The position numbers and the translations under genes are program-made. Shown here piece after piece: positions 36,201-48,639 of a stretch of DNA of 64,000 bases (the stretch's first letter is position 1; the number at the start of each line of letters is the position of its first letter). Source of the DNA: Apostichopus japonicus. Its lineage: Eukaryota; Echinodermata; Holothuroidea; Aspidochirotida; Stichopodidae. The stretch covers positions 4,422,001-4,486,000 of the forward strand of contig NC_092571.1 in the NCBI RefSeq assembly GCF_037975245.1, read 5' to 3'. The notes under the pieces were generated by a model, which saw only the letters and a program-made list of their open reading frames with translations, searched no databases and was not told the DNA's origin.

Positions 36201-39200
36201 CTTTGGTATAGTGTTCATATTTCTCGTCATTTCTTTATTGATGATAATTACTTCTTGCTTTTCATCGTTGATATCATCATTGTAGCTCGGTTTTGCACAT
36301 TTTATACGAGTGTGCATCGTTTTTCCGGAAAAACGTGTGCGCGCATTCGCGATGATCAGCGTCATGTGAAAATGAATATGTAATTATCACATCCAATCAG
36401 ATTGTTGCAGAGTTTTTCTGCTGACAAATGTGGCTTAAATGTTGCAATTCGGGAAAATTGAGCGTGTTTCGTTACAGAATTAACTGGTTGCGAAAAGAGA
36501 ACAAATTACAGGAGTCGCGAGAACAGTCTCAGATTAATCAAACTGTAAATGATGGCTAAACTAAAACGTAGACGTGTCATCTTTCATGCGTCGTTCAGTA
36601 CTTGAGAAAGTTGATTTATTTTAAGTGGCGACTTTTGTAGACCACTGTTAGTTCACTCTGGATTCTTCACAATACGCATAAATCTTTCGTCTTTTACTAA
36701 AGATTTCCGTGTGAAGGATCAATATGAGATTATCTCAGTTTTTCTCGCCCTCTGAAAAGGGGGAAACCATATCACACTTAAAAGAACGTAGGAAGTAGGA
36801 AAACTGTTAAAGTTGTATCCAAGCTTTGGTTATAGTGTTCATATTTCCCGAAATTTCTTTATTGATGATAATTACTTCTTGCTTTTCATCGTTGATATCA
36901 TCATTGTAGCTCGGTTTTGCACATTTTACACGAGTGTGCATCGTTTTTCCGGAAATACGTGTGCGCGCATTCGCGATGATCAGCGTCATATGCTCATGAA
37001 TATGTAATTATCATATCCAATCAGATTGTTGCAGAGTTTTTCTGCTGACAAATGTGGCTTAAAGGTTGCAATTCGGGAAAATTCAGCGTGTTTCGTTACA
37101 GAATTAACTGATTGCGAAAAGAGAACAAATTACAGGAGTCGCGAGAACAGTCTCAGATTAATCAAACTGTAAATGATGGCTAAACTGAAACGTTGACGTG
37201 TCATCTTTCATGCGTCGTTCAGTACTTGAGAAAGTTTATTTATTTTTGGTGGCCACTTTTGTAGAACACTGTTAGTTCACTCTGGATTCTTCACAATACG
37301 CATAAATCTTTCGCCTTTTACTAAAGATTTCCGTGTGAAGGAAGAATATAAGATTATCTCAATTTTTCTCGCCCTCTGAAAAGGGGGAAACCATATCACA
37401 CTTAAAAGAACGTAGGAAGTAGGAAAACTGTTTAAGTTGTATCCAAGCTTTGGTATAGTGTTCATATTTCCCGTCATTTCTTTATTGATGATAATTACTT
37501 CTTGCTTTTCATCGTTGATATCATCATTGTAGCTCGGTTTTGCACATTTTATACGAGTGTGCATCGTTTTTCCGGAAATACTTGTGCGCGCATTCGCGAT
37601 GATCAGCGTCATGTGCTCATAAATATGTAATTATCGCAGCCAATCAGATTGTTGCAGAGTTTTTCTGCTGACAAATGTGGCTTAAATGTTGCAATTCGGG
37701 AAAATTGAGCGTGTTTCGTTACAGAATTAACTGGTTGCGAAAAGAGAACAAATTACAGGAGTCGCGAGAACAGTCTCAGATTAATCAAACTGTAAATGAT
37801 GGCTAAACTAAAACGTAGACGTGTCATCTTTCATGCGTCGTTCAGTACTTGAGAAAGTTTATTTATTTTTGGTGGCCACTTTTGTAGAACACTGTTAGTT
37901 CACTCTGGATTCTTCACAATACGCATAAATCTTTCGCCTTTTACTAAAGATTTCCGTGTGAAGGATCAATATGAGATTATCTCAATTTTTCTCGCCCTCT
38001 GAAAAGGGGGAAACCATATCACACTTAAAAGAACGTAGGAAGTAGGAAAACTGTTTAAGTTGTATTCAACCTTTGGTATAGTGATCATATTTTCCGACAT
38101 TTCTTAATTGATGATAATTACTTCTTTGCTTTTCATCGTTGATATCATCATTGTAGCTCGGTTTTGCACATTTTACACGAGTGCGCATCGTTTTTCCGGA
38201 AATACGTGTGCGCGCATTCGCGATGATCAGCGTCATATGCTCATGAATATGTAATTATCATATCCAATCAGATTGTTGCAGAGTTTTTCTGCTGACAAAT
38301 GTGGCTTAAAGGTTGCAATTCGGGAAAATTCAGCGTGTTTCGTTACAGAATTAACTGATTGCGAAAAGAGAACAAAATTACAGGAGTTGCGAGAACAGTC
38401 TCAGATTAATCAAACTGTAAATGATGGCTAAACTAAAACGTTGACGTGTCATCTTTCATGCGTCGTTCACTACTTGAGAAAGTTAATTTATTTTTGGTGG
38501 CCACTTTTGTAGACCACTGTTACCGCACTCTGGATTCTTCACAATACGCATAAATCTTTCGCCTTTTACTAAAGATTTCCGTGTGAAGGATCAATATGAG
38601 ATAATCTCAATTTTTCTCGCCCTCTGAAAAGGGGGAAACCATATCACACTTAAAAGAACGTAGGAAGTAGGGAAACTGGTAAAGTTGTATCCAAGCTTTG
38701 GTATAGTGTTCATATTTCCCGTCATTTCTTTATTGATGATAATTACTTCTTGCTTTTCATCGTTGATATCATCATTGTAGCTCGGTTTTGCACATTTTAT
38801 ACGAGTGTGCATCGTTTTTCCGGAAATACTTGTGCGCGCATTCGCGATGATCAGCGTCATGTGCTCATAAATATGTAATTATCGCAGCCAATCAGATTGT
38901 TGCAGAGTTTTTCTGCTGACAAATGTGGCTTAAATGTTGCAATTCGGGAAAATTCAGCGTGTTTCGTTACAGAATTAACTGGTTGCGAAAAGAGAACAAA
39001 TTACAGGAGTCGCGAGAACAGTCTCAGATTAATCAAACTGTAAATGATGGCTAAACTAAAACGTAGACGTGTCATCTTTCATGCGTCGTTCAGTACTTGA
39101 GAAAGTTGATTTATTTTAAGTGGGGACTTTTGTAGACCCCATTATTTCACTCTGGATTCTTCACAATACGCATAAATCTTTCGCCTTTTACTAAAGATTT

Positions 39201-42200
39201 CCGTGTGAAGGATCAATATGAGATTATCTCAATTTTTCTCGCCCTCTGAAAAGGGGGAAACCATATCACACTTAAAAGAACGCAGGAAGTAGGAAAACTG
39301 TTTAAGTTGTATTCAACCTTTGGTATAGTGATCATATTTTCCGACATTTCTTAATTGATGATAATTACTTCTTTGCTTTTCATCGTTGATAGCATCATTG
39401 TAGCTCGGTTTTGCACATTTTACACGAGTGCGCATCGTTCTTCCGGAAATACGTGTGCGCGCATTCGCGATGATCAGCGTCATATGCTCATGAATATGTA
39501 ATTATCATATCCAATCAGATTGTTGCAGAGTTTTTCTGCTGACAAATGTGGCTTAAAGGTTGCAATTCGGGTAAATTGACCGTGTTTCGTTACAGAATTA
39601 ACTGATTTCGAAAAGTGAACAAATTACAGGAGTCGCGAGAACAGTCTCAGATTAATCAAACTGTAAATGATGGCAAAACTGAAACGTAGACGTGTCATCT
39701 TTCATGCGTCGTTCAGTACTTGAGAAAGTTGATTTATTTTTTTGTGGCCACTTTTGTAGACCACTGTTACCGCACTCTGGATTCTTCACAATACGCATAA
39801 GTCTTTCGCCTTTTACTAAAGATTTCCGTGTGAAGGATCAATATGAGATTATCTCAATTTTTTCGCCCTCTGAAAAGGGGGAAACCATATCACACTTAGA
39901 AGAACGTAGGAAGTAGGAAAACTGTTTAAGTTGTATCCAAGCTTTGGTATAGTGTTCATATTTCCCGTCATTTCTTTATTGATGATAATTACTTCTTGCT
40001 TTTCATCGTTGATATCATCATTGTAGCTCGGTTTTGCACATTTTATACGAGTGTGCATCGTTTTTCCGGAAAAACGTGTGCGCGCATTCGCGATGATCAG
40101 CGTCATGTGAAAATGAATATGTAATTATCACATCCAATCAGATTGTTGCAGAGTTTTTCAGCTGACAAATGTGGCTGAATGGCTGCAATTCGGGTAAATT
40201 GACCGTGTTTCGTTACAGAATTAACTGATTTCGAAAAGTGAACAAATTACAGGAGTCGCGAGAACAGTCTCAGATTAATCAAACTGTAAATGATGGCAAA
40301 ACTGAAACGTAGACGTGTCATCTTTCATGCGTCGTTCAGTACTTGAGAAAGTTTATTTATTTTTTTGTGGCCACTTTTGTAGACCACTGTTACCGCACTC
40401 TGGATTCTTCACAATACGCATAAATCTTTCGCCTTTTACTAAAGATTTCCGTGTGAAGGATCAATATGAGATTATCTCAATTTTTTCGCCCTCTGAAAAG
40501 GGGGAAACCATATCACACTTAGAAGAACGTAGGAAGTATGAAAACTGTTTAAGTTGTATCCAAGCTTTGGTATAGTGTTCATATTTCCCGTCATTTCTTT
40601 ATTGATGATAATTACTTCTTTGCTTTTCATCGTTTATATCATCATTGAAGCTCGGTTTTGCACATTTTACACGAGTGTGCATCGTTTTTCCGGAAATACG
40701 TGTGCGCGCATTCGCGATGATCAGCGTCATGTGAAAATGAATATGTTATTAACACAGCCAATCAGATTGCTGCAGAGTCTTTCTGCTGACAAATGTGGCT
40801 TAAAGGTTGCAATTCGGGAAAATTGACCGTGTTTCGTTACAGAATTAACTGATTTCGAAAAGAGAACAAATTACAGGAGTTGCGAGAACAGTCTCAAATT
40901 AATCAAACTGTAAATGATGGCTAAACTAAAACGTAGACGTGTCATCTTTCATGCGTCGTTCAGTACTTGAGAAAGTTGATTTATTTTTTTGTGGCCACTT
41001 TTGTAGACCACTGTTACCGCACTCTGGATTCTTCACAATACGCATAAATCTTTCGCCTTTTACTAAAGATTTCCGTGTGAAGGATCAATATGAGATTATC
41101 TCAATTTTTTCGCCCTCTGAAAAGGGGGAAACCATATCACACTTAGAAGAACGTAGGAAGTAGGAAAACTGTTTAAGTTGTATCCAAGCTTTGGTATAGT
41201 GTTCATATTTCCCGTCATTTCTTTATTGATGATAATTACTTCTTTGCTTTTCATCGTTTATATCATCATTGAAGCTCGGTTTTGCACATTTTACACGAGT
41301 GTGCATCGTTTTTCCGGAAATACGTGTGCGCGCATTCGCGATGATCAGCGTCATGTGAAAATGAATATGTTATTAACACAGCCAATCAGATTGCTGCAGA
41401 GTCTTTCTGCTGACAAATGTGGCTTAAAGGTTGCAATTCGGGAAAATTGACCGTGTTTCGTTACAGAATTAACTGATTTCGAAAAGAGAACAAATTACAG
41501 GAGTTGCGAGAACAGTCTCAAATTAATCAAACTGTAAATGATGGCTAAACTAAAACGTAGACGTGTCATCTTTCATGCGTCGTTCAGTACTTGAGAAAGT
41601 TGATTTATTTTTAGTGGTCACTTTTGTAGACCACTATTACCGCACTCTGGATTCTTCACAATACGCATAAATCTTTCGCCTTTTACTAAAGATTTCCGTG
41701 TGAAGGATCAATATGAGATTATCTCAATTTTTCTCGCCCTTTGAAAAGGGGGAAACCATATCACACTTAAAAGAACGTAGGAAGTAGGACAACTGTTAAA
41801 ATTGTATCCAACCTTTGGTATAGTGTTCATATTTCCCGTCATTTCTTTATTGATGATAATTACTTCTTGCTTTTCATCGTTTATATCATCATTGTAGCTC
41901 GGTTTTGCACATTTCATACGAGTGTGCATCGTTTTTCCGGAAATACGTGTGCGCGCATTTGCGATGATCAGCGTCATGTGAAAATGAATATGTAATTATC
42001 ACAGCCAATCAGATTGTTGCAGTGTTTTTCTGCTGACAAATGTGGCTTAAAGGTTGCAATTCGGGAAAATTGAGCGTGTTTCGTTACAGAATTAACTGAT
42101 TTCGAAAAGAGAACAAATTACAGGAGTTGCGAGAACAGTCTCAAATTAATCAAACTGTAAATGATGGCTAAACAAAAACGTAGACGTGTCATCTTTCATG

Positions 42201-44178
42201 CGTCGTTCAGTACTTGAGAAAGTTGATTTATTTTTTTGTGGCCACTTTTGTAGACCACTGTTACCGCACTCTGGATTCTTCACAATACGCATAAATTTTT
42301 CGCCTTTTACTAAAGATTTCCGTGTGAAGGATCAATATGAGATTATCTCAATTTTTCTCGCCCTCTGAAAAGGGGAAACCATATCACACTTAAAAGAACG
42401 TAGGAAGTACGAAAACTGTTTAAGTTGTATCCAAGCTTTGGTATAGTGTTCATATTTCCCGTCATTTCTTTATTGATGATAATTACTTCTTGCTTTTCAT
42501 CGTTGATATCATCATTGTAGCTCGGTTTTGCACATTTTATACGAGTGTGCATCGTTTTTCCGGAAAAACGTGTGCGCGCATTCGCGATGATCAGCGTCAT
42601 GTGAAAATGAATATGTTATTAACACAGCCAATCAGATTGCTGCAGAGTCTTTCTGCTGACAAATGTGGCTTAAAGGTTGCAATTCGGGAAAATTGACCGT
42701 GTTTCGTTACAGAATTAACTGATTTCGAAAAGAGAACAAATTACAGGAGTTGCGAGAACAGTCTCAAATTAATCAAACTGTAAATGATGGCTAAACAAAA
42801 ACGTAGACGTGTCATCTTTCATGCGTCGTTCAGTACTTGAGAAAGTTGATTTATTTTTTTGTGGCCACTTTTGTAGACCACTGTTACCGCACTCTGGATT
42901 CTTCACAATACGCATAAATTTTTCGCCTTTTACTAAAGATTTCCGTGTGAAGGATCAATATGAGATTATCTCAATTTTTCTCGCCCTCTGAAAAGGGGAA
43001 ACCATATCACACTTAAAAGAACGTAGGAAGTACGAAAACTGTTTAAGTTGTATCCAAGCTTTGGTATAGTGTTCATATTTCCCGTCATTTCTTTATTGAT
43101 GATAATTACTTCTTTCTTTTCATCGTTGATATCATCATTGTAGCTCGGTTTTGCACATTTTATACGAGTGTGCATCGTTTTTCCGGAAAAACGTGTGCGC
43201 GCATTCGCGATGATCAGCGTCATTATGCTCATGAATATGTAATTATCACAGCCAATCAGATTGTTGCAGTGTTTTTCTGCTGACAAATGTGGCTTAAAGG
43301 TTGCAATTCGGGTAAATTGACCGTGTTTCGTTACAGAATTAACTGATTTCGAAAAGTGAACAAATTACAGGAGTCGCGAGAACAGTCTCAGATTAATCAA
43401 ACTGTAAATGATGGCAAAACTGAAACGTAGACGTGTCATCTTTCATGCGTCGTTCAGTACTTGAGAAAGTTGATTTATTTTTTTGTGGCCACTTTTGTAG
43501 ACCACTGTTACCGCACTCTGGATTCTTCACAATACGCATAAATCTTTCGCCTTTTACTAAAGATTTCCGTGTGAAGGATCAATATGAGATTATCTCAATT
43601 TTTTCGCCCTCTGAAAAGGGGGAAACCATATCACACTTAAAAGAACGTAGGAAGTAGGAAAACTGTTTAAGTTGTATCCAAGCTTTGGTATAGTGTTCAT
43701 ATTTCCCGTCATTTCTTTATTGATGATAATTACTTCTTGCTTTTCATCGTTGATATCATCATTGTAGCTCGGTTTTGCACATTTTATACGAGTGTGCATC
43801 GTTTTTCCGGAAAAACGTGTGCGCGCATTCGCGATGATCAGCGTCATGTGAAAATGAATATGTTATTAACACAGCCAATCAGATTGCTGCAGAGTCTTTC
43901 TGCTGACAAATGTGGCTTAAAGGTTGCAATTCGGGAAAATTGACCGTGTTTCGTTACAGAATTAACTGGTTGCGAAAAGAGAACAAATTACAGGAGTTGC
44001 GAGAACAGTCTCAGATTAATCAAACTGTAAATGATGGCTAAACTAAAACGTAGACGTGTCATCTTTCATGCGTCGTTCAGTACTTGAGAAAGTTTATTCC
44101 TTTTTAGTGGCGACTTTTGTAGACCACTGTTAGCGTACGCCGGATTCTTCACAATACGCATAAATCTTTCGCCTTTTA
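21300..44178. repeat. Satellite-like tandem array of a ~623-bp monomer (~36 copies)
   Basis: The landmark GTGAAGGATCAATATGAG recurs at 21581, 22204, 22826, 23448, 24070, 24693, 25316 and onward to 43576 at steps of 618-625 bp, all in one orientation. One short interval (25316 to 25499, 183 bp) marks a truncated unit. Monomers differ by a few percent and by single-base indels. The array starts in mid-monomer at about 21300 (TTAAAGGTTGCAATTCGGG) and is interrupted at 44178 by a U2-headed element. Unusual copies recur every six units: 30482 and 34223 share TCAATTATTCCGCC, 32352 and 36093 share GAGATAATCTC, with spacing 3741 bp. Each monomer has open frames of 60-90 codons on the minus strand, but their length changes with 1-bp indels (CTTCTTTGC, CTTCTTGC, CTTCTTTC), so coding is not supported. 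Confidence 0.95.
25316..25499. repeat. Truncated monomer with scrambled insert
   Basis: Here a monomer breaks after GGAAAACTGTTTAAG and resumes at TTTACTAAAGATTTCC. The ~70 bases between (GTTGTTGTTATCGCAGCC through TTCAGTTATCGTTG) include TTATCGCAGCCA and CGTCGTTCAGT. Both are words from distant parts of the normal monomer, stitched with GTTATCGTT-type filler. It looks like an end-joining or template-switch scar. Confidence 0.8.
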
Positions 44179-44372
44179 CTTCTCGGCCTTTTCGGCTCTT
44201 TGGCTAAGTTCATGTGTAGTATCTTTTCCTTTCGAGGGGAATGGTAATTCACACCCGACGATGATCACACAGTCACAGTCCTGATGCAAGGGGACCGTGG
44301 TTCAGAGCGGATCAGTCGTTCAGTAGTTTGGTTTTCGTGCCCAGGTTCCTTCCTGGGTGACTTTTCCTTAAA
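44179..44372 (+). mobile_element. U2 snRNA-headed retroposon, right copy inserted in a monomer
   Basis: The monomer runs normally to CGCCTTTTACT, then CTTCTCGGCC...GGCTAAGTTCATGTGTAGTATCT begins. It has an internal TTCGGCTC duplication and lacks the first four U2 bases. The body and the end (GGGTGACTTTTCCTTAAAAAA) match the left copy. Monomer sequence resumes at ACTAAAGATTTCC, exactly where it stopped, with ACT on both sides. This is the structure of an insertion into an existing monomer with a short target duplication and A-rich tail. Confidence 0.8.
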
Positions 44373-44665
44373 AAAACTAAAGATTTCCGTGTAAAGGATC
44401 AATATGAGATTTTCTCAATTTTTCTCGCCCTCTGAAAAGAGGGAAAGCATATCACACTTAAAAGAACGTAGGAAATAGGAACACTGTTTAAGTTGGATCC
44501 AACCTTTGGTGTAGATTTCAAATTGGGAATGGGGTTGAGAGCGGATGAGTCGTTCGGTAGTTTGGGGGGGTTTTTTTTCGCACAGGTTCTTTCCTGGGCG
44601 ACTTTTTCTCAAATAGTACTAAAGATTTCCGTGTGTACGATCAATATGAGATCATCTCAATTTTA
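44373..44665. repeat. Array edge: monomer pieces and a 3' half of the U2-headed element
   Basis: 44373-44518 is a diverged partial monomer. 44521-44622 is the 3' half of the U2-headed element again (GGGTTGAGAGCGGAT, GGGCGACTTTTTCTC). 44623-44665 is again ACTAAAGATTTCCGTGTG plus a little monomer. The junction of element end and ACTAAAG is repeated, so element plus flanking monomer was duplicated together after insertion. Unique sequence begins after about 44665. Confidence 0.75.
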
Positions 44666-46800
44666 ATAGGCATCGTTTAATTGATGTGTCATTTGGTTTG
44701 TGGAAATTTAACACCACCTAAGACAGTTTTGAGAGATACTTCAGCAGGGGGCATCATAGCTTTACTCGGAAGGACACTGCAAACAAAGTTATGTAGACTA
44801 TTTTTCACAACTAGCCTATTCCTATCCTCCTTTAAGGATAACAATGGAAAAGAAGATCAACAAAACTGCATCTTTCGGGCAACAAATATGTTGAATCTTA
44901 CTCTCACAATAGGTTGTTTATGTGAGGACAGAGGGAAGAAATTGCTTCACATCAGTCAGGGGCTCCATTTCTTCTGATATTGATGGAGCTTTCCAGCCCT
45001 GTGAAACCTGATGGAGCTTACCACCCCCGTGAAACTGTATGTCCCCTCCATCCCCTCTTATCTTATGCTCCTTGTGAGCTGGAAAACCACTTAATTTTAA
45101 TAACACACCGGTAAAGGTTTTCATAACAATTACATGTACCGTACATTTCGTGGAAACTAAAGGAAACTAGAACTGCATGTGACTACACACATGCAGTATT
45201 GTAAAGCAAGTCGAGTGCTTGCAGTATGATGAAGAACATTTCGCTTGCTCGTGGTGTTATTTGTTATGCTTTTACAACACACCAGGTAGTGTAGTCATGT
45301 AGGTACCTAAAATGTGAGGGCGCTTGTGAGCGCCGTGACAGGCTCAGAATAAGTTGGCTACACAGCTAGCTTCTGAAACTGAAAATATACAGAGACTATA
45401 TGAAACTGTCAATGTCAAGTCATGTAGGTATCGTTCACTTGGCCAGTAATGCCAATATTGTAGCGCGCACACGCACTACAATAAAAACGACCAATTGATT
45501 ACCTTTGCTGTCAGGACAGACATCGCGAGTGACATCACAGTGGTTAGTTGTTTTTAGTGTCGTTCTCCTCATTGTGGATTTACCTCTCGATATCTGGATC
45601 AGCCACAATCTTAATTGTTGATTAGCAATATGGCATTAAATAAGTTTGCTCAATTGAGTCAAACATCCCTCCAGGATTATATTATTATCACTCGAAGCGA
45701 CAAGAAAAATGTAACTTAGGTACAGGAGAGAGAGGCGTCATTCGGCTTTATGAAATTGGCGTCATCGGAAAGTAACATCGGACACTTCTTGCTCCAAACA
45801 ATACAGAAAAGGTAAGCACAAATGTCACTTTGTAGCTGCAAACCCCCAGGATTAGGCTTGGTGCATTGTATAGGCTAGAAGTGAAGGGAGATTGCCGATT
45901 TTTTCGGGTATGACCAGATGGCGGCATATTAAAAACTACAAGAGTGAAGTTCGTTGGTCTATATGGGAATGGGGTTATTGTTGCGTGATAGGCTAGTCGG
46001 TCATGGGAGATAAACTTTGAAAAGTGTTGTTTAAACGACAAACATGCCCCCACCCATTCCACCCGTAGCATCACCATACGTTTTATTCAAAAATTGAATA
46101 GCCTTAATGAAAATTGCAGCCGTTTATAGCAGAATTTCGGGTCTCTGAGTTTGACTATCCCTTTAAGTGGAACATAATGCCTATCCCTTTAAGAGCAACA
46201 CACAAGTTACATGCTTTAACGTGGTGAAATCAACCGAAAGGGCATACATATAATCGGAGACTAGCCTATATTAAGAGATCTGTAAACGTTTCATAGGCAT
46301 ATAACCCTTGTGGTGGGGGTGTCCTCTTATGGTCATATATTCAGGCTCCCATTTTGTGATGCATACTTTCTTCAGTTTTGCTGGAGGCTTTTAACAAAAA
46401 CCTTTTGGTTTTCAGATACAAATTTAAACTGGGGACAAAATGTCCCGTAGATAGTGTTTTTAATTCAGTTAGCTGGTACTGCTATTCTTCCCAATCATCG
46501 CTGGAGTTAAACAATACGTCAACTGACTTGAAATGTATGGACGTCAAAACTGTGAGGGGTGCGGGACGCATTATGAGCTGGGAGAATACTCATAATTGTT
46601 GTTGTTTATAAACAAACAAACACATAAACGATATTATTTCTAACATTGGTCATACAAATTGGAAGTTACTATTTAACATCGTTTGCTCCGTCTCAAAAGA
46701 ATTAGTGAAGAAAGTTTGTTCAGTTTTAATGCATGGCACGCAAGTGCACAATGATAGCAATGGCTCACAGGGTAGCATATCTTTTACATTGTCATTTCAG
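44666..46800. other. No gene seen
   Basis: Unique, AT-rich sequence without recognisable exons or repeats, apart from a small duplicated phrase CTATCCCTTTAAG at 46155 and 46182. Confidence 0.5.
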
Positions 46801-46929
46801 ATTCGGTTGATTTTGGGGGATTCGCAATGGAGACCAGTCGTGGAAGGAGAGGTCGTCCTACCACGCACGGACTTAGTTGGGTTTAGTGTCAATTGTACTC
46901 CTGGAGCTACTTTCCGACACGCAACTGAA
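46801..46929 (+). pseudogene. SGNH-hydrolase-like protein, exon with the GDS motif
   Basis: Acceptor CATTGTCATTTCAG and donor GAA/GTAAGA bound 43 codons reading IRLILGDSQWRPV, VGFSVNCTPGATF and ATE. GDS is block I of SGNH (GDSL-like) hydrolases, where Ser is the nucleophile; hydrophobic residues before it fit the first beta strand. Phase 0 at the end joins the next exon at 47643. Such SGNH domains occur in many uncharacterised, often multi-copy invertebrate genes. No substrate can be named. Confidence 0.5.
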
Positions 46930-47642
46930 GTAAGAAAAAACACATTTCATTATTGTATGGGATACCAGTGAATCATTTTCAAATAAGCCGCTGTTGTCGT
47001 TTGAATACGCTGTTTCCTCAGAGAGCAAACTCACCTCAAAGCCCCAACGAAAGTAGACAACTCCAAAGAAATTGGAAAACTGGACTCAAATTGGACAGCT
47101 TAATCAAATGGAAAAAATGGAAATTTGCATGTCCCTCAGGTCGTTTCAACGTGAACTAGGATCCCCCTTCTAATGATGTGTATATCATGTAATTTGTATA
47201 TGTATGGTAGTTCAATTAGTTTAGTAAAAAAAATAGTTATGGTCGTACGAGGTTCTTTTTTTCTTGGTCACTATTAATTTGAGAAGGGTATTACTATTTT
47301 TTCAAGTGCCCTTCATAATTCTTTCCAACTGCATTGTCAAGTTTATACTATGTAAACAAAAATTAGGATTTCATTTTATTATAACTTAAAGCCTGTGTTC
47401 CACCGGTAAAAAAGTAAATAAATTAAAATAATAATAATAATCATCGTCATCGTCATTATCATCATGCAATCAAGGAAAATACTACACAACGCCAAAATAA
47501 CTATAGATAATGAATGACCATTATCAAAGTGTTTGATGATAATGTCATGATTATGGTACATTTTACTAAGTGTTTTTTCTTCCTATTCGTGACAAAGCTA
47601 TAAGTCATAACTCTTTATTGGTTGATTTATATTAAATGTTAG

Positions 47643-47798
47643 GAATTGAAGGGTTTACAGATGCAATTAGAACCATCAGTCGTCATATTCTCTATCGTTA
47701 CGAATAACACATCACAGCCACGACGAAGCTTTGAACAAGACATGAGAGACTTCACAAGCATGATACGAGTTGCTAATGAGAAATTCTACCGAAGCCAG
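47643..47798 (+). pseudogene. SGNH-hydrolase-like protein, middle exon
   Basis: Starts after TTAAATGTTAG in phase 0 and ends at CAG/GTACAA, 52 codons. LEPSVVIFSIVTNN is the second core strand, in which the SGNH block III G-x-N-D reads V-T-N-N: the Asn is kept, while Gly and Asp are changed. FEQDMRDFTSMIRVANEKFYRSQ-like helical sequence follows, as expected. The altered block III weakens the case for an active enzyme. Confidence 0.5.
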
Positions 47799-48373
47799 GT
47801 ACAATATGGGTTTCAGTCTCTTTTCCTTAATTACCTTCTATACAATACTTCTACTCTTACTGAAATGGATATTTCGGAGGTAGACCATGTTGAAAGGATA
47901 ATCAGAGTAACAAAGAATATCCCTCGCTTAAAGGAAACAATATTTTTACTGTGAAAGTTAACCTCGTTTTTTCATCTATCGGCCCAATTGCATCAGCTCA
48001 GGCCTACAAGGACAGTTTTCTATACAATGTCGCCTGTAACTGACGTAAATTTGCCTAACTGAGATTGCACAAGTTTAAGAAAAAATCTTCCTGACTAGAT
48101 GCCTCCTCATCCACCCACCACACACCCCTCTCCTTCAGTAGAGTGTACATCAATGAGCTGACTGCGTTGGAGAGTGGCCTAATATGTAGATTTATGGGGT
48201 CGAAAACTGGTTTGCTTCCCCACCAGACATATATCCCCCCTCGCACACGCATCACATTCACACCTGACAGAACAAAATGTTGTAAAGCAACTGACGCTAC
48301 CTGGGATCTTTCATTTGTAAATTGTGCCTACATGTTCAGTAAACATGCTCAAAACTTGGTCATGTGTTTTTAG

Positions 48374-48630
48374 TGGATATTGCATACAGACTGGACGAAT
48401 ATGGCGTGTTGGTGTCGTATTACTACAACGAAATACTGAAGATATGCAAGGAGGAAAACGTGAATTTCATATCCACCCCAAACATAAGGGAAGGGAATTA
48501 CGAACTGTTTGCCTTGATGGTATCCATCTCAGCTTAAGCGGTGTGAAGGAGCTAAGTCGTCATGATTTCAACAATGTTGTGGACAGTGTGTGGCCAATAA
48601 CTCCAGCTCGTGTAGAGACACGTAGATCAG
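48374..48630 (+). pseudogene. SGNH-hydrolase-like protein, exon with DGxH motif, frameshifted
   Basis: After GTGTTTTTAG one frame reads VDIAYRLDEYGV, YNEILKICKEENVNFIS and STPNIREGNYELF. The continuation CLDGIHLSLSGVKELS, with the catalytic D-G-x-H-L motif of SGNH block V, lies in the next frame. One indel at about 48490-48515 therefore separates them. The acceptor phase also does not match the preceding exon. The donor CAG/GTATGT closes it. The three exons look like one gene that has decayed, or whose true splicing I cannot resolve. Confidence 0.5.
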
Positions 48631-48639
48631 GTATGTAAA

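Noticed and set aside
21577-43950. Recurrent 60-111-codon open frames in the satellite monomers, on both strands, as a tandem gene family
   Set aside because: The frames shift with 1-bp indels between copies, start codons come and go, no domain or signal peptide is present, and both strands are open in the same place. Identity of DNA explains the similarity of the peptides.
21300-44178. CRISPR array
   Set aside because: Repeats are ~623 bp and contiguous, without short repeat-spacer structure, in a eukaryotic context.
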